From contig NZ_FOEQ01000002.1 of the NCBI RefSeq assembly GCF_900110655.1, positions 591,210 to 655,209 on the forward strand: 64,000 nucleotides of DNA. The letters are read 5' to 3'. The notes below the pieces were generated by a model that saw only the letters and a program-made list of their open reading frames with translations, was not told where the DNA came from and searched no databases. Both the position numbers and the translations under genes were made by a program. Source of the DNA: Pseudomonas soli. GTDB taxonomy: Bacteria > Pseudomonadota > Gammaproteobacteria > Pseudomonadales > Pseudomonadaceae. Positions 10,217 to 19,421 of the stretch are shown here, in pieces (within the stretch, counting starts at the first letter, position 1; the number at the start of each line of letters is the position of its first letter).

Positions 10217-11899
10217 TCAGTCCTCGCGGTAGCGACGCAGCTTCAGCTGCTTGCCGGCTACGCGGGTGTCCTTGAGCTTGGTCAGCAGGCGCTCGAGGCC
10301 GTCTTCCGGCAGCTCGATCAGGCTGAAGCTGTCACGCACCTGGATACGACCGATGGCATCACGCGCCAGGCCACCCTCGTTGAGGATAGCGCCCAGCAGG
10401 TTCTTGGCGGCGATGCCGTCACGGGCACCCAGGGCGGTACGGCAACGCACGCGGCCTTCAGCCAGCGGCATCGGCGCGCGACGCTCGCGGTCACCACGGT
10501 CGCTGCGCTCACCACGCTCGGTACGCTCGCCAGTGCTGCGCTCACGCGGAGTGTGGGTCGGCACCAACGGCTGCTCGCGCTCGACCGAAGCCAGGTCCAG
10601 CGCCTGGCCATTGGTGGCCTTGCGCAGCAGGGCCGAAGCCAGGGCACGGGCACTGCAACCCAGGTCGGCGGTCAGGCGGTCGAACAGCTCGCCATGGCTG
10701 GCCTCGGACTCGGCCACCAGTGGCGCCAGGCTCTTGGTCAGCTTCTTGATGCGTGCGTCCAGCACGGCCTGCGGGTTAGGCAGGCGGGCTTCGGCAACCT
10801 TCTGCCCGGTGACACGCTCGATCACCTGCAGCATGCGGCGCTCACGCGGGGTGACCAGCAGCAGCGCACGGCCATCGCGACCGGCACGGCCAGTACGGCC
10901 GATACGGTGCACGTAGGACTCCGGGTCGTACGGCATGTCGACGTTGAACACGTGGGTGATGCGCGGCACGTCCAGACCACGGGCAGCGACGTCGGTGGCG
11001 ACGACGATGTCCAGGCGGCCATCCTTGAGCGAGTCGATCACGCGCTCACGCTGGTTCTGGGCGATGTCGCCGTTCAGCGCGGCAGCCTTGTAGCCTTTGG
11101 CTTCCAGGGCGGCAGCCAGGTCCAGGGTGGCTTGCTTGGTACGCACGAAGGCGATCAGCGCGTCGAACTCTTCCACTTCCAGCAGGCGCAGCACGGCCGG
11201 GATCTTCTGGTCGGCGTGGACCATCAGGTGGGCCTGCTCGATCGCGGTCACGGTCTGGGTCTTGCTCTGGATCTTGACGTGCTTCGGCTCGCGCAGGTGG
11301 CGCTCGGCGATGGCACGGATCGAGGCCGGCAGGGTGGCGGAGAACAGTACGGTCTGGCGGGTTGCAGGGATGGCGTCGAAGATCACTTCGAGGTCGTCCA
11401 TGAAGCCCAGCTTGAGCATTTCGTCGGCTTCGTCGAGTACCAGGTACTGAACGGTGGACAGGACTTTCTCGTCGCGGCGCAGGTGGTCGCACAGGCGGCC
11501 AGGGGTGGCCACGACGATTTGCGCGCCGTTACGAATGGCACGCAGTTGTGGGCCCATCGGGGCACCACCGTAAACAGCCACCACGTTAACGCCCGGCATC
11601 TGCTTGGCGTAGGTTTCGAAAGCGGTGGCTACTTGCAGCGCCAACTCACGGGTTGGCGCCAGGATCAGGGCTTGCGGTTCGCGCTTGCTCACGTCGATCT
11701 TGTTGAGGATCGGCAGGGCGAAGGCAGCGGTCTTGCCGGTGCCAGTCTGCGCCTGGCCGATCATGTCGTGACCGGCGAGGATGATCGGGATCGACTGATG
11801 CTGAATAGCCGAAGGCTCTTCGTAGCCGGTGGCCAGAACAGCAGCAACGATATTCGGATTGAGATCGAGAGCGGCGAATCCGCCGGTTTCCTGGGTCAT
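10217..11899 (-). CDS. deaD: DEAD-box ATP-dependent RNA helicase DeaD/CsdA
   Basis: The 560-residue protein has the full helicase core: Q motif (GYEEPSAIQHQSIP), motif I AQTGTGKT, PTRELALQ, TPGRL, DEAD, SAT, ATDVAARGLDVP and HRIGRTGRAGR. A C-terminal extension has an Arg/Glu/Asp-rich linker and a DbpA-type RNA-binding domain (about 485-555). DeaD unwinds RNA during ribosome assembly and mRNA turnover, particularly in the cold. The ATG at 11899 has GAGGC in front and is the family start; the frame is open further to 12136 but reads through structured leader sequence. A long antisense frame opposite it is a codon-bias shadow. Confidence 0.96.
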   Translation of the reverse strand: MTQETGGFAALDLNPNIVAAVLATGYEEPSAIQHQSIPIILAGHDMIGQAQTGTGKTAAFALPILNKIDVSKREPQALILAPTRELALQVATAFETYAKQMPGVNVVAVYGGAPMGPQLRAIRNGAQIVVATPGRLCDHLRRDEKVLSTVQYLVLDEADEMLKLGFMDDLEVIFDAIPATRQTVLFSATLPASIRAIAERHLREPKHVKIQSKTQTVTAIEQAHLMVHADQKIPAVLRLLEVEEFDALIAFVRTKQATLDLAAALEAKGYKAAALNGDIAQNQRERVIDSLKDGRLDIVVATDVAARGLDVPRITHVFNVDMPYDPESYVHRIGRTGRAGRDGRALLLVTPRERRMLQVIERVTGQKVAEARLPNPQAVLDARIKKLTKSLAPLVAESEASHGELFDRLTADLGCSARALASALLRKATNGQALDLASVEREQPLVPTHTPRERSTGERTERGERSDRGDRERRAPMPLAEGRVRCRTALGARDGIAAKNLLGAILNEGGLARDAIGRIQVRDSFSLIELPEDGLERLLTKLKDTRVAGKQLKLRRYRED

Positions 11900-12122
11900 G
11901 GGTCTGCCTCTAGGTGCATCCGCAAAGACCCATGCTCCAAAACTGCACATGCCTTGAAAGACCAAGCGGTCACCCAGGCAGTTTTGGCGGCGGGGATTTG
12001 CGAAAACGATTGAAAAAGGAACATCTTGGGAAGGTCCGACTAGCGGACGCGCAGCCGAAGCTGGGTTCGGAGGATTTGCACCACCTGATTCGAGGTCCGC
12101 TAAAAGACCGGCGCGTACTATA
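11900..12122 (-). promoter_or_regulatory. Structured 5' leader of deaD with a possible -10 element
   Basis: Two inverted repeats are visible in the leader. One has perfect 10-bp arms (11937-11946 and 11978-11987, CCAAAACTGC with its complement). The other pairs 11926-11931 with 11900-11905 (GGGTCT/AGACCC on the transcript), so that its 3' arm touches the ATG and its loop holds the GAGGC ribosome-binding site. A TATAGT hexamer at 12117-12122 could be a -10, without a good -35. Cold-shock helicase genes often have long structured leaders; the role here is inferred. Confidence 0.45.
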
Positions 12123-12224
12123 CCCGAATCCGCCATGAACTGTGAGAAATATTTCTAGGATCAAGGCCAGGATTGGATCCAGGCTGAATCGTTTCCCCGC
12201 AGCCTCGGCGCTGCCCTCATCCAT
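12123..12224. other. Spacer upstream of the deaD leader
   Basis: This 102-nt stretch lies between the deaD leader and the stop codon of the next minus-strand gene. I see no gene, no clear terminator and no recognisable site in it. Confidence 0.4.
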
Positions 12225-12980
12225 TCAGGTCGCCGGACGGATGGCCTTGATCAAATATTCCAGCGAATACCCCAGTTGCGGCGCCAGCGCTGCGGCCCGC
12301 GCCCGCACGGCATCGATATCCAGCGTCTGCTCCAGGTCCTCCGGCACCAGCAGGATCACGTTACCCTCCTTCACCGGCAGTTCCCAGTAATGGCGATGGT
12401 ACAGCCCACGCAACAAGGCCGCGCCCAGTGGCTTGCCATCGTCCCCGGCCCACTGGTTGATCACCAGCCACCCCCCTGGGTTGAGCTGCTTCTGGCAGTT
12501 TTCCAGGAACCCCCAGGCCAGATGCCCGACGCCGGGACCATAGTCGGTATACAGGTCGACGAACAGCAGGTCGGCCTTTTCGGCGCTGGGCAGCAGCTCG
12601 AGGGCGTCGCCTACCCGCACGTACAGCCGCGGATCGTCGTCCAGGCCCATGAATTCCATGGCCAGGCGCGGCACGTCCGGGCGCAGTTCGATGGCCTCGA
12701 CGTCCTCCAGCGGCAGGAACTTCAGGCACGCCTGGGTCAGGGTGCCGGCGCCAAGGCCGAGGAACAACGCGCTTTCCGGCTGTTCGTGGCACAGCGCGCC
12801 AACCAGCATGGCGCGGGTGTAGTCGTACTCCAGCCAGCAGGGGTCGGCGGTGAAGGTGCAGCTCTGCTCGATGGCGTCGCCGAACTCGAGGAAGCGATAG
12901 TCATCCACCTCGTACACGCTGATGACGCCAAAGGCATCCTCGACCCGTGCCAGCAGCCGCTCTTCCCGCTCCGTCGCCAT
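12225..12980 (-). CDS. Spermidine-synthase-like methyltransferase-fold protein
   Basis: The 251-residue protein has a Rossmann fold of the spermidine synthase/SAM-methyltransferase superfamily: GLGAGTLTQACLKFLP near residue 88, VEAIELRPDVPRLA, and LLFVDLYTDYGPG in the strand-4 position. It lacks the usual polyamine-synthase GGGDG motif, having GLGAG instead, so it is unlikely to be a classical SpeE and its substrate is unknown. Among several in-frame starts I chose the ATG at 12980 because AGGTGG lies 7 nt before it; alternatives reach 13010 and 13133. It is divergent from the DAHP synthase gene. Confidence 0.78.
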   Translation of the reverse strand: MATEREERLLARVEDAFGVISVYEVDDYRFLEFGDAIEQSCTFTADPCWLEYDYTRAMLVGALCHEQPESALFLGLGAGTLTQACLKFLPLEDVEAIELRPDVPRLAMEFMGLDDDPRLYVRVGDALELLPSAEKADLLFVDLYTDYGPGVGHLAWGFLENCQKQLNPGGWLVINQWAGDDGKPLGAALLRGLYHRHYWELPVKEGNVILLVPEDLEQTLDIDAVRARAAALAPQLGYSLEYLIKAIRPAT

Positions 12981-13096
12981 CCCTACCACCTGCCCGCGCA
13001 AAACCGCCATTGTCCGCCAATGCCGGTGGTGCAACAAGCACGCGCGGGCGTACCATGGCTGGCAGGCCTTAACGACACTTATGGATAGAGCTTGCA

Positions 13097-14443
13097 ATGA
13101 CCCGACAATGGACCCCTGACAGCTGGCGCACACTGCCGATCCAGCAGCAACCGATCTACCCCGACGCCGCGCACCTGCTGAAGGTCGAGCAGACCCTGGC
13201 CAGCTACCCGCCGCTGGTGTTTGCCGGCGAAGCCCGCGAGCTGCGCCGGCAGTTCGCCGAGGTGACCCAGGGCCGGGCGTTCCTGCTGCAGGGTGGCGAC
13301 TGCGCCGAGAGCTTCGCCGAGTTCTCCGCGGCGAAGATCCGCGACACCTTCAAGGTGCTGCTGCAGATGGCCATTGTCATGACCTTCGCCGCCGGCTGCC
13401 CGGTGGTCAAGGTCGGGCGCATGGCCGGGCAGTTCGCCAAGCCACGCTCGGCCAACGACGAAACCATCGGCGACGTCACCCTGCCCGCCTACCGTGGCGA
13501 CATCGTAAACGGCATCGGCTTCGACGCGAAAAGCCGCATTCCCGACCCCGAGCGCCTGTTACAGGCCTACCATCAGGCCACCGCCAGCCTCAACCTGCTG
13601 CGCGCCTTCGCCCAGGGTGGCTTTGCCGACCTGCACCAGGTGCACAAGTGGAACCTCGATTTCATCGCCAACTCGGCGCTGGCCGACAAGTATCACCAGT
13701 TGGCCAACCGCATCGACGAAACCCTGGCCTTCATGCGCGCCTGCGGCCTGGACACGGCGCCGCAACTGCGCGAAACCAGCTTCTTCACCGCCCACGAAGC
13801 GCTGCTGCTCAACTATGAAGAAGCCTTCGTGCGCAGCGACAGCCTGACCGGCGACTACTACGACTGCTCGGCGCACATGCTGTGGATCGGCGACCGCACC
13901 CGCCAGCTCGACGGCGCCCACGTCGAGTTCCTGCGCGGCGTGCACAACCCGATCGGGGTCAAGGTCGGCCCGAGCATGAACCCCGAGGAGCTGATCCGCC
14001 TGATCGACGTGCTCAACCCGGACAACGACCCGGGCCGCCTGAACCTGATCGTGCGCATGGGCGCCGGCAAGGTCGGCGACCACCTGCCGGGGCTGATCCG
14101 CACCGTGCAGCGCGAGGGCCGCCAGGTGCTGTGGAGCTCGGACCCGATGCATGGCAATACCATCAAGGCCAGCAGCGGCTACAAGACCCGCGACTTCGCG
14201 CAGATCCTCGATGAGGTCAAGCAGTTCTTCCAGGTGCACCAGGCCGAGGGCAGCCACGCCGGTGGCATCCATATCGAGATGACCGGGCAGAACGTCACCG
14301 AGTGCATCGGCGGCGCCCGGCCGATCACCGAGGACGCGCTCTCCGACCGCTACCACACCCACTGCGACCCGCGCATGAACGCCGACCAGTCGCTGGAACT
14401 GGCCTTCCTGATCGCCGAAACCCTCAAGCAGGTACGCCGCTGA
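13097..14443 (+). CDS. Class II 3-deoxy-7-phosphoheptulonate synthase
   Basis: This 448-residue enzyme condenses phosphoenolpyruvate and erythrose-4-phosphate, the first step of the shikimate pathway. It is the plant-type (class II) form: WTPDSWR at the start, [70 protein letters not shown] and [15 protein letters not shown]. Class II enzymes in Pseudomonas are often tied to secondary metabolism or are a short variant; this one is full family length. aroC of the same pathway lies at 49764. Its 3' end overlaps the convergent glycosylase gene by 20 bp. Confidence 0.95.
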   Translation: MTRQWTPDSWRTLPIQQQPIYPDAAHLLKVEQTLASYPPLVFAGEARELRRQFAEVTQGRAFLLQGGDCAESFAEFSAAKIRDTFKVLLQMAIVMTFAAGCPVVKVGRMAGQFAKPRSANDETIGDVTLPAYRGDIVNGIGFDAKSRIPDPERLLQAYHQATASLNLLRAFAQGGFADLHQVHKWNLDFIANSALADKYHQLANRIDETLAFMRACGLDTAPQLRETSFFTAHEALLLNYEEAFVRSDSLTGDYYDCSAHMLWIGDRTRQLDGAHVEFLRGVHNPIGVKVGPSMNPEELIRLIDVLNPDNDPGRLNLIVRMGAGKVGDHLPGLIRTVQREGRQVLWSSDPMHGNTIKASSGYKTRDFAQILDEVKQFFQVHQAEGSHAGGIHIEMTGQNVTECIGGARPITEDALSDRYHTHCDPRMNADQSLELAFLIAETLKQVRR

Positions 14444-15644
14444 GCAATGCCTGACGCAGCCGGCTGCCCTCGGCGCGGGGGCAGTTGAGCTGCACCTGCG
14501 CCAGGCCCAGCCAGTTGGCCAGCTTCTGCAGGCTGAGCGCCAACGCCTGGTAGCCCGCCTCGTCCAGCCCCATCGCCTCTTCGTGCACCGCATGCACCGC
14601 CAGGCGTCCGTGGGCGCGTTCGGCACGCAGGTCCAGGCGCGCGGCGATGCGCCCGTCGTGCAGGAACGGCAGCACGTAGTAGCCGTACACCCGCTTGTGC
14701 GCGGGGGTGTAGATCTCCAGGCGATAGCGGAAATCGAACAGGCGCTCGGTGCGATCCCGCGCCCAGACCAATGAATCGAACGGCGACAACAAGGCGCTGG
14801 CTTCGATGCGTCGGGGAATCCGTGGCACGCCCGCGACATACGCCGGCTGTTTCCAGCCCTGCACGGCGCAGGCCTGCAGGCGCCCGTCCTCGACCAGCAC
14901 AGCCAGGGCGGCCTTGCTCTGTTGCGGCGAGAGGCGAAAGTAATCACGCAGGTCCTGTTCGGTGGCCACGCCCAGGGCGCCGGCCGCGTGCAGCAGCAAG
15001 CCCTGGTGCGCTTCAGCCTCGCTGGGCTGGGCCTGATCGAGGATTTCCACTGGTAGCACCCGCTCGGGCAGGTCGTACAGGCGCTCGAAACCGCGACGCC
15101 CGGCCACGGTGACCTCGCCAGCGGCGAACAGCCATTCCAGCGCGTGCTTTTCTTCGCTCCAGTCCCACCAAGGGCCGGCGCGCTCCTCGCGGGTCGACAG
15201 GCTGCCTGCACCCAACGCGCCGCGCTCGCGCACGGCAGCCAGTACCCGCTCGATGACCTCGCGCCGCTCACGGCCAAAGGTCGCCAGTTGTCGGTAGATG
15301 CCCTTGCCGTCGGCGGCGTGGGCCATGCGCCAGCGCATCAGCGGGTAGAGCTCCAACGGCAGCAGCGAGGCCTCATGCCCCCAATATTCGAATAGCCGCC
15401 GCTGGCGGCGCTTGCCCCAGGCGAGCTGGTCCAGCTGGTCGGCTGGATAGTCGCCAAGGCGCGAGAACAACGGCAGGTAATGGGAGCGCACCAGCGCGTT
15501 GACCGAGTCGATCTGCACCACGCCCAGGCGCTGGAGCATGCGTTTGAGATTGGCGAGGGTCGGCGGCTGCGCGGGCGACTTGCCAAAGCCCTGGGCGGAC
15601 AAGGCCAGGCGGCGGGCCTGGGCGAGGGACAGGCTAAAGGACAT
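14424..15644 (-). CDS. YcaQ/AlkX-like winged-helix DNA glycosylase
   Basis: The 406-residue protein belongs to the HTH_42 (DUF1006) family. The catalytic-type motif Gln44-Ile-Asp46 in [18 protein letters not shown] matches the Q-x-D motif of E. coli YcaQ, which unhooks DNA interstrand crosslinks. Also visible are the [12 protein letters not shown] segment and the C-terminal winged-helix region with [18 protein letters not shown]. The start at 15644 gives the family N-terminus ([15 protein letters not shown]); the open frame to 15719 passes through a REP hairpin. Function is inferred from the family. Confidence 0.9.
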   Translation of the reverse strand: MSFSLSLAQARRLALSAQGFGKSPAQPPTLANLKRMLQRLGVVQIDSVNALVRSHYLPLFSRLGDYPADQLDQLAWGKRRQRRLFEYWGHEASLLPLELYPLMRWRMAHAADGKGIYRQLATFGRERREVIERVLAAVRERGALGAGSLSTREERAGPWWDWSEEKHALEWLFAAGEVTVAGRRGFERLYDLPERVLPVEILDQAQPSEAEAHQGLLLHAAGALGVATEQDLRDYFRLSPQQSKAALAVLVEDGRLQACAVQGWKQPAYVAGVPRIPRRIEASALLSPFDSLVWARDRTERLFDFRYRLEIYTPAHKRVYGYYVLPFLHDGRIAARLDLRAERAHGRLAVHAVHEEAMGLDEAGYQALALSLQKLANWLGLAQVQLNCPRAEGSRLRQALLSGVPA

Positions 15645-15680
15645 GAGGTGGCTCCGTCTGGTGTCCAGACAGTAAAGACG

Positions 15681-15706
15681 CAATCGCGGGGCAAGCCCCG
15701 CGATTG
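15681..15706. repeat. REP-like perfect hairpin
   Basis: Perfect 11-bp arms (CAATCGCGGGG and CCCCGCGATTG) close on CAAG. It lies between two minus-strand genes, upstream of the glycosylase and after the DUF1127 gene, and may protect or end the DUF1127 mRNA. Confidence 0.7.
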
Positions 15707-15715
15707 TAACCACCT

Positions 15716-15937
15716 TCATTTACGCAACGGGTCCTCCCAGAAATGCCGGTCGGCCTCCTGCTGGATATCCGCCCGCGACAACCCCAGGTCGTGCAGCGTG
15801 GCATCGCTCAGACGCGCCAGCTCGTCACGCTGGCGGTGCAGTTCGAACCAGCGCAGCACCAGCCCGCTGGCGTCGTGCCACAGATGGCCCAGGGATGCGG
15901 CCGGTTGGTGAGCTACGTTGAAATGACCTTTCATCAT
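15716..15937 (-). CDS. Small DUF1127 (YjiS-like) protein
   Basis: The 73-residue basic protein carries the DUF1127 signature HRQRDELARLSDATLHDLGL followed by SRADI near the C-terminus. Small Arg-rich DUF1127 proteins occur widely; members in other bacteria affect phosphate metabolism or RNA turnover, but the role here is unknown. Two tandem ATGs (15937, 15934) follow GGAGGG; either can be the start. It is divergent from the LysR gene at 16031, which may regulate it. Confidence 0.85.
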   Translation of the reverse strand: MMKGHFNVAHQPAASLGHLWHDASGLVLRWFELHRQRDELARLSDATLHDLGLSRADIQQEADRHFWEDPLRK

Positions 15938-16030
15938 GACGCCCTCCTTGTGGATGGCTCCAGTCTCGTCCCAGGCCTAAGATCAATCCAACGAATGTTT
16001 CTGATGCCATGCATCTCGGAGATTGATGCC

Positions 16031-16882
16031 ATGTCCCAGTATCAGAGTCTCGACGCCGAGGTGCTGCGCACCTTCGTCGCCATTGCCGAGCAAGGCGGCT
16101 TCACCCGCGCCGGCGAAGTGGTCAACCGCACCCAGTCGGCGGTGAGCATGCAGATGAAGCGCCTGGAAGAAGACATCCTGCAGCGCCAGCTGTTCGAGCG
16201 CGATGGCCGCCAGGTGCGCCTGACCGCCGAGGGCCAGGTGCTGCTGGGCTATGCCCGACGCATCCTCAAGCTGCATGGCGAGGTATTCAACACGCTGCGC
16301 ATGCCGCACATGGTCGGGGTGGTGCGCATCGGCACCCCGGACGACTACGCCATGCGCTACCTGCCGGGCATCCTCACCCGCTTCGCCCAGGCCTACCCGC
16401 TGATCCATGTCGAGGTGCATTGCGATTCGTCAAAGCAGCTGATGCTGCGCCAGGACCTGGACCTGACCATCGTCACCCGCGAGCCCGGCAACGAAGTCGG
16501 CCAGTTGCTGCGCCAGGAGCGCCTGGTGTGGGCCGCGGCCAAGGGCTTCTGCCCGCAGGAGCAGCGGCCCATGCCACTGGCGTTGTTCAACACCGACTGC
16601 TTTTGCCGCGCCTGGACCTGCAATGCCCTGGAGCGCCACGGCATCGAGTACCGTATTGCCTACACCAGCCCGAGCCTGGCGGCGATCTTCGCCATCGTGC
16701 AGGCGGGGCTGGCGGTGACCGCGCAGTTGCACAGCCTGGTTGGCGGCGAACTGCGCATCCTCGGCGAGGACGATGGCCTGCCGCAGTTGCACATGGCCAA
16801 TGTGATGCTGCTGCGCAATGACCAGCAGCATTCGCCAATTACCGACTGCATGGCCGAGTACATCGTCGAAGGGTTCAAGTAA
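16031..16882 (+). CDS. LysR-family regulator, LrhA/PecT-like
   Basis: The 283-residue protein has a LysR winged helix-turn-helix (residues about 9-66, with FTRAGEVVNRTQSAVSMQMKRLE) and an effector domain. The segments ERDGRQVRLTAEGQVLLGYARRIL, RIGTPDDYAMRYLP and IAYTSPSLAAIFAIVQAGLAVTA resemble the LrhA/HexA/PecT subgroup, whose members control motility, exoenzymes and surface behaviour. GGAG lies about 10 nt before the ATG at 16031. It is divergent from the DUF1127 gene, 93 nt away, a usual arrangement for a LysR protein and its target. Confidence 0.88.
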   Translation: MSQYQSLDAEVLRTFVAIAEQGGFTRAGEVVNRTQSAVSMQMKRLEEDILQRQLFERDGRQVRLTAEGQVLLGYARRILKLHGEVFNTLRMPHMVGVVRIGTPDDYAMRYLPGILTRFAQAYPLIHVEVHCDSSKQLMLRQDLDLTIVTREPGNEVGQLLRQERLVWAAAKGFCPQEQRPMPLALFNTDCFCRAWTCNALERHGIEYRIAYTSPSLAAIFAIVQAGLAVTAQLHSLVGGELRILGEDDGLPQLHMANVMLLRNDQQHSPITDCMAEYIVEGFK

Positions 16883-16904
16883 GCCGAGGACGCTTCGCGC
16901 CCTT

Positions 16905-16929
16905 TTCGCCGGCAAGCCGGCTCCTACAG
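16905..16929. repeat. REP-like element
   Basis: TTCGCCGGCAAGCCGGCTCC followed by TACAG is a canonical copy of the P. putida REP type, lying between the convergent LysR and TauE genes. Confidence 0.75.
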
Positions 16930-16958
16930 AGGGCGATGGGCTCTGCAGCCCCTTGCGC

Positions 16959-17708
16959 TCAGAGCTCGAGCCCGAGCATCACCGCGCACACCACCAGAAA
17001 CACACAGAACATCGAGCGCAGGACCTTTTCCGGCAACGCGTGGGCCAGCTTCACCCCCCAGCTGATGCTCAGCAACCCGCCCACCGCCAACGGCACCCCG
17101 ATGCTCCAGTCCACGCTCTGGTGCAGACCATAGGTCAGCAGGGTCACCGCAGTGCTCGGCGCCGCCAATGCCAGCGACAACCCCTGGGCCACCACCTGGG
17201 TGGTGCCGAACACAGAAGTCAATATCGGCGTGGCCACCACCGCGCCGCCCACGCCGAACAGCCCGCCCATGGTCCCGGCAAAGCTGCCCAGCACGCCCAG
17301 CCATGGCCAGGGAAAGCGCAGCTGGTTGCTCGGCGGCTTCACCGGCAGGAACATGCGCGCCACGTTCCACAACGCCAGGGCCACCAGAAAACCAACGAAA
17401 TACAGGCGCATCGACTGGGCATCGATGCCCACTGCCCAGATCGACCCCAGCCAGGCGAACAACAAGCTGCACAACGACAGCGGCACGGCATGGCGTAACT
17501 CGATGCGGTTGCGCTGGTGATAGCGCCACAGCGCAAGCAGCACGTTGGGCACCACCATCACCAGGGCGGTGCCCTGGGCCAGTTGCTGGTCAAGGCCGAA
17601 CAGCACCCCCAGCGCCGGGATCGCGATCAGCCCGCCACCAATCCCGAACAAGCCACCCAAGGTGCCCAGGGCTGCGCCCAAAACGATGTACATCAACCAC
17701 TCGATCAT
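16959..17708 (-). CDS. TauE/SafE-family membrane transporter
   Basis: The 249-residue polytopic protein has about eight hydrophobic helices in two halves, each starting with the family glycine motif (LGTLGGLFGIGGGLIAIPAL near residue 15 and FAGTMGGLFGVGGAVVATPI near 140). TauE/SafE proteins are thought to export sulfite, sulfoacetate and similar anions; the substrate here is unknown. GAGG precedes the ATG. It is divergent from the LysR gene at 17824, with 115 nt between, so it is a likely target of that regulator. Confidence 0.92.
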   Translation of the reverse strand: MIEWLMYIVLGAALGTLGGLFGIGGGLIAIPALGVLFGLDQQLAQGTALVMVVPNVLLALWRYHQRNRIELRHAVPLSLCSLLFAWLGSIWAVGIDAQSMRLYFVGFLVALALWNVARMFLPVKPPSNQLRFPWPWLGVLGSFAGTMGGLFGVGGAVVATPILTSVFGTTQVVAQGLSLALAAPSTAVTLLTYGLHQSVDWSIGVPLAVGGLLSISWGVKLAHALPEKVLRSMFCVFLVVCAVMLGLEL

Positions 17709-17823
17709 TCGCGCCTCATCCGCCTGCTCTCAGAGAATGCCGGCATGCTACCCAGTCCCGGCTGGCGGGGAAACGCACAGCAACGCACAATGGCTTTGCG
17801 CAATCCGCACAAGCAGAGCCGTC

Positions 17824-18780
17824 ATGAGCCCCGATATCCTCACCGAACAACTGAGTCTTTTTCTCGATGTGCTGGAGACCGGCAGTTTTTCCGCCGCCGC
17901 CCGTCGCCATCCGCTTACGCCTTCGGCGGTGGCCAGGCGCATCGACAGCCTGGAAAACGCGGTAGGCAGCCGCCTGTTCTCGCGCAGCACCCACGCGGTG
18001 CGCGCCACACCCGCTGGCAATGCGTTTGCCGAACGGGCCCGGCGCATCATCGAGGAACTGCGCCTGGCCCGGGCCGAGGCGGTATCCCTGAGCAACGCCC
18101 CCGATGGGCTGATCCGCATCGACGCCCCGGCCGCGTTCGGCCGTCGCCACCTTGCTCCGGCCATCGCCGACTTCCTGGTGGCCTACCCCGGGCTCGACGT
18201 GCAGCTGCGCCTGATCGACAGTTTCGTCGACCTGCACGGCAGCCACCTGGGCGAAGTCGACCTGGTGCTGCGCGCAGGCCCCCTGGCCGACACCCGCCTG
18301 GTGGCCACGCCACTGGCGTACATGGTGCGGATCGCCTGCGCCAGCCCGGCGTACCTGGCCAATCGCGGCGTACCAGCCTGCCCGAGCGAGTTGCCTGGGC
18401 ATGACGGCCTCGACTGGGACGGCCTGGCACCACCGTTCGCCTGGCGCTTCGAGGTCGGTGGCCAGACCCGCCTGTACCGCCCGACGCGCATGCGCATGGC
18501 CGCCAACAATGCCGAGACGCTGCTGTTCGGTGCCTTGGCCGGGCTGGGCATCGCCCACCTGCCGACCTGGCTGGTCAGCGACTACCTGCTGCGCGGCGAA
18601 CTGCTCCCCCTGTTCTGCGACAACGGCCTGCCGCCCCCCGAAACCAGCGGAATTTATGCACTGCGCCTTGAACATGAAACGAACTCTCGCAGCCGCTTGC
18701 TGCTCGAATTCCTCAAGAGCCGTTTCAGCCCGGTGCCGCCCTGGGACCTGGCGCTGAGAAGCGAGCTGCGCTGGCAATGA
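17824..18780 (+). CDS. LysR-family transcriptional regulator
   Basis: The 318-residue protein has an N-terminal LysR helix-turn-helix (FLDVLETGSFSAAARRHPLT then PSAVARRIDSLE, with LFSRSTHAVRATPAG) and a CrgA-like substrate-binding domain beginning GLIRIDAPAAFGRRHLAPAI. The effector is unknown. The ATG at 17824 was chosen as the family start; the frame is open upstream across the promoter. Divergent placement suggests control of the TauE/SafE gene. Confidence 0.9.
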   Translation: MSPDILTEQLSLFLDVLETGSFSAAARRHPLTPSAVARRIDSLENAVGSRLFSRSTHAVRATPAGNAFAERARRIIEELRLARAEAVSLSNAPDGLIRIDAPAAFGRRHLAPAIADFLVAYPGLDVQLRLIDSFVDLHGSHLGEVDLVLRAGPLADTRLVATPLAYMVRIACASPAYLANRGVPACPSELPGHDGLDWDGLAPPFAWRFEVGGQTRLYRPTRMRMAANNAETLLFGALAGLGIAHLPTWLVSDYLLRGELLPLFCDNGLPPPETSGIYALRLEHETNSRSRLLLEFLKSRFSPVPPWDLALRSELRWQ

Positions 18781-18835
18781 GCGCACCAAGCTTTGGCGTG
18801 CTAGATTTTATTACTCACCGATTCCAAGGACCTGC

Positions 18836-19291
18836 ATGAACGCCGACACCCAAGCCCCCTGCGACGCGCTGCTGCTGGACAACCAGGTCTGCTTCGCCCT
18901 GCACTCGACCTCGTTGTTGATGACCAAGGTCTACAAGCCCCTGCTGCAGGCCCTGGGCCTGACCTACCCGCAGTACCTGGCCATGCTCGTGCTGTGGGAG
19001 CAGGACGGCCTGACCGTGGGCGAGATCAGCCAGCGCCTGCTCACCGACCCCGGCTCCCTGACCCCGCTGCTCAAGCGCCTGGAAAGCGAAGGCCTGCTCA
19101 AGCGCAGCCGCAGCCGTGAGGACGAACGGGTGGTACTGGTGCAGCTGACCGACAAGGGCCGCGCCCTGCAGGCCGAAGCCCAGCGCGTGCCGCAATGCAT
19201 CCTGCAGGCCAGCGGCCACAGCGCCGAGCAGCTGCGCAAACTGCAGGCCGACCTGCTCGTCCTGCGCGCGCAGCTGCAAGAAAACCTCTGA
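18836..19291 (+). CDS. ohrR: Organic hydroperoxide sensor-repressor OhrR (MarR family)
   Basis: The 151-residue MarR protein has the reactive N-terminal cysteine in LDNQVCFALHSTS, Tyr residues in MTKVYKPLL and LTYPQYLAM, and a winged helix with the wing SRSREDERVVLVQLT. In OhrR oxidation of this cysteine by organic peroxides releases the DNA. AAGGA precedes the ATG. The ohr gene follows after 130 nt in the same direction, with an operator-like sequence between them, which fits autonomous peroxide control of ohr. Confidence 0.93.
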   Translation: MNADTQAPCDALLLDNQVCFALHSTSLLMTKVYKPLLQALGLTYPQYLAMLVLWEQDGLTVGEISQRLLTDPGSLTPLLKRLESEGLLKRSRSREDERVVLVQLTDKGRALQAEAQRVPQCILQASGHSAEQLRKLQADLLVLRAQLQENL

Positions 19292-19334
19292 CGTCTAAGC
19301 TGTGAGATGGCTGTTCGGATGAATGGTCGAATAT

Positions 19335-19370
19335 TTAACTTGCGCACTAAATAATTGCGCGCTAAGTTAA
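19335..19370 (+). promoter_or_regulatory. Probable OhrR operator and ohr promoter
   Basis: Outer inverted arms TTAACTT (19335-19341) and AAGTTAA (19364-19370) enclose a near-perfect direct repeat, TTGCGCACTAA (19340-19350) and TTGCGCGCTAA (19355-19365), with 15-bp phasing. TTGCGC at 19340 and TAAGTT at 19363 with a 17-nt spacer could be the -35 and -10 of ohr, so a bound repressor would block the promoter. The block is AT-rich against its surroundings. Function is inferred from position. Confidence 0.6.
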
Positions 19371-19421
19371 TCCCATACCCACTCAGCGCCGACGGCGCAC
19401 AGCACCCAAGCGAGGCTCAAG

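Noticed and set aside
10154..12013. 619-codon open frame on the plus strand opposite deaD
   Set aside because: It is an antisense shadow of a clear DEAD-box helicase gene. Its translation is low-complexity Gln/Gly/Val/Leu-rich sequence with no domain, as expected for the complement of GC-rich codons.
13559..15277. 572-codon minus-strand frame across the DAHP synthase and glycosylase genes
   Set aside because: It runs antisense to one gene and out of frame through the other, with no recognisable protein features.
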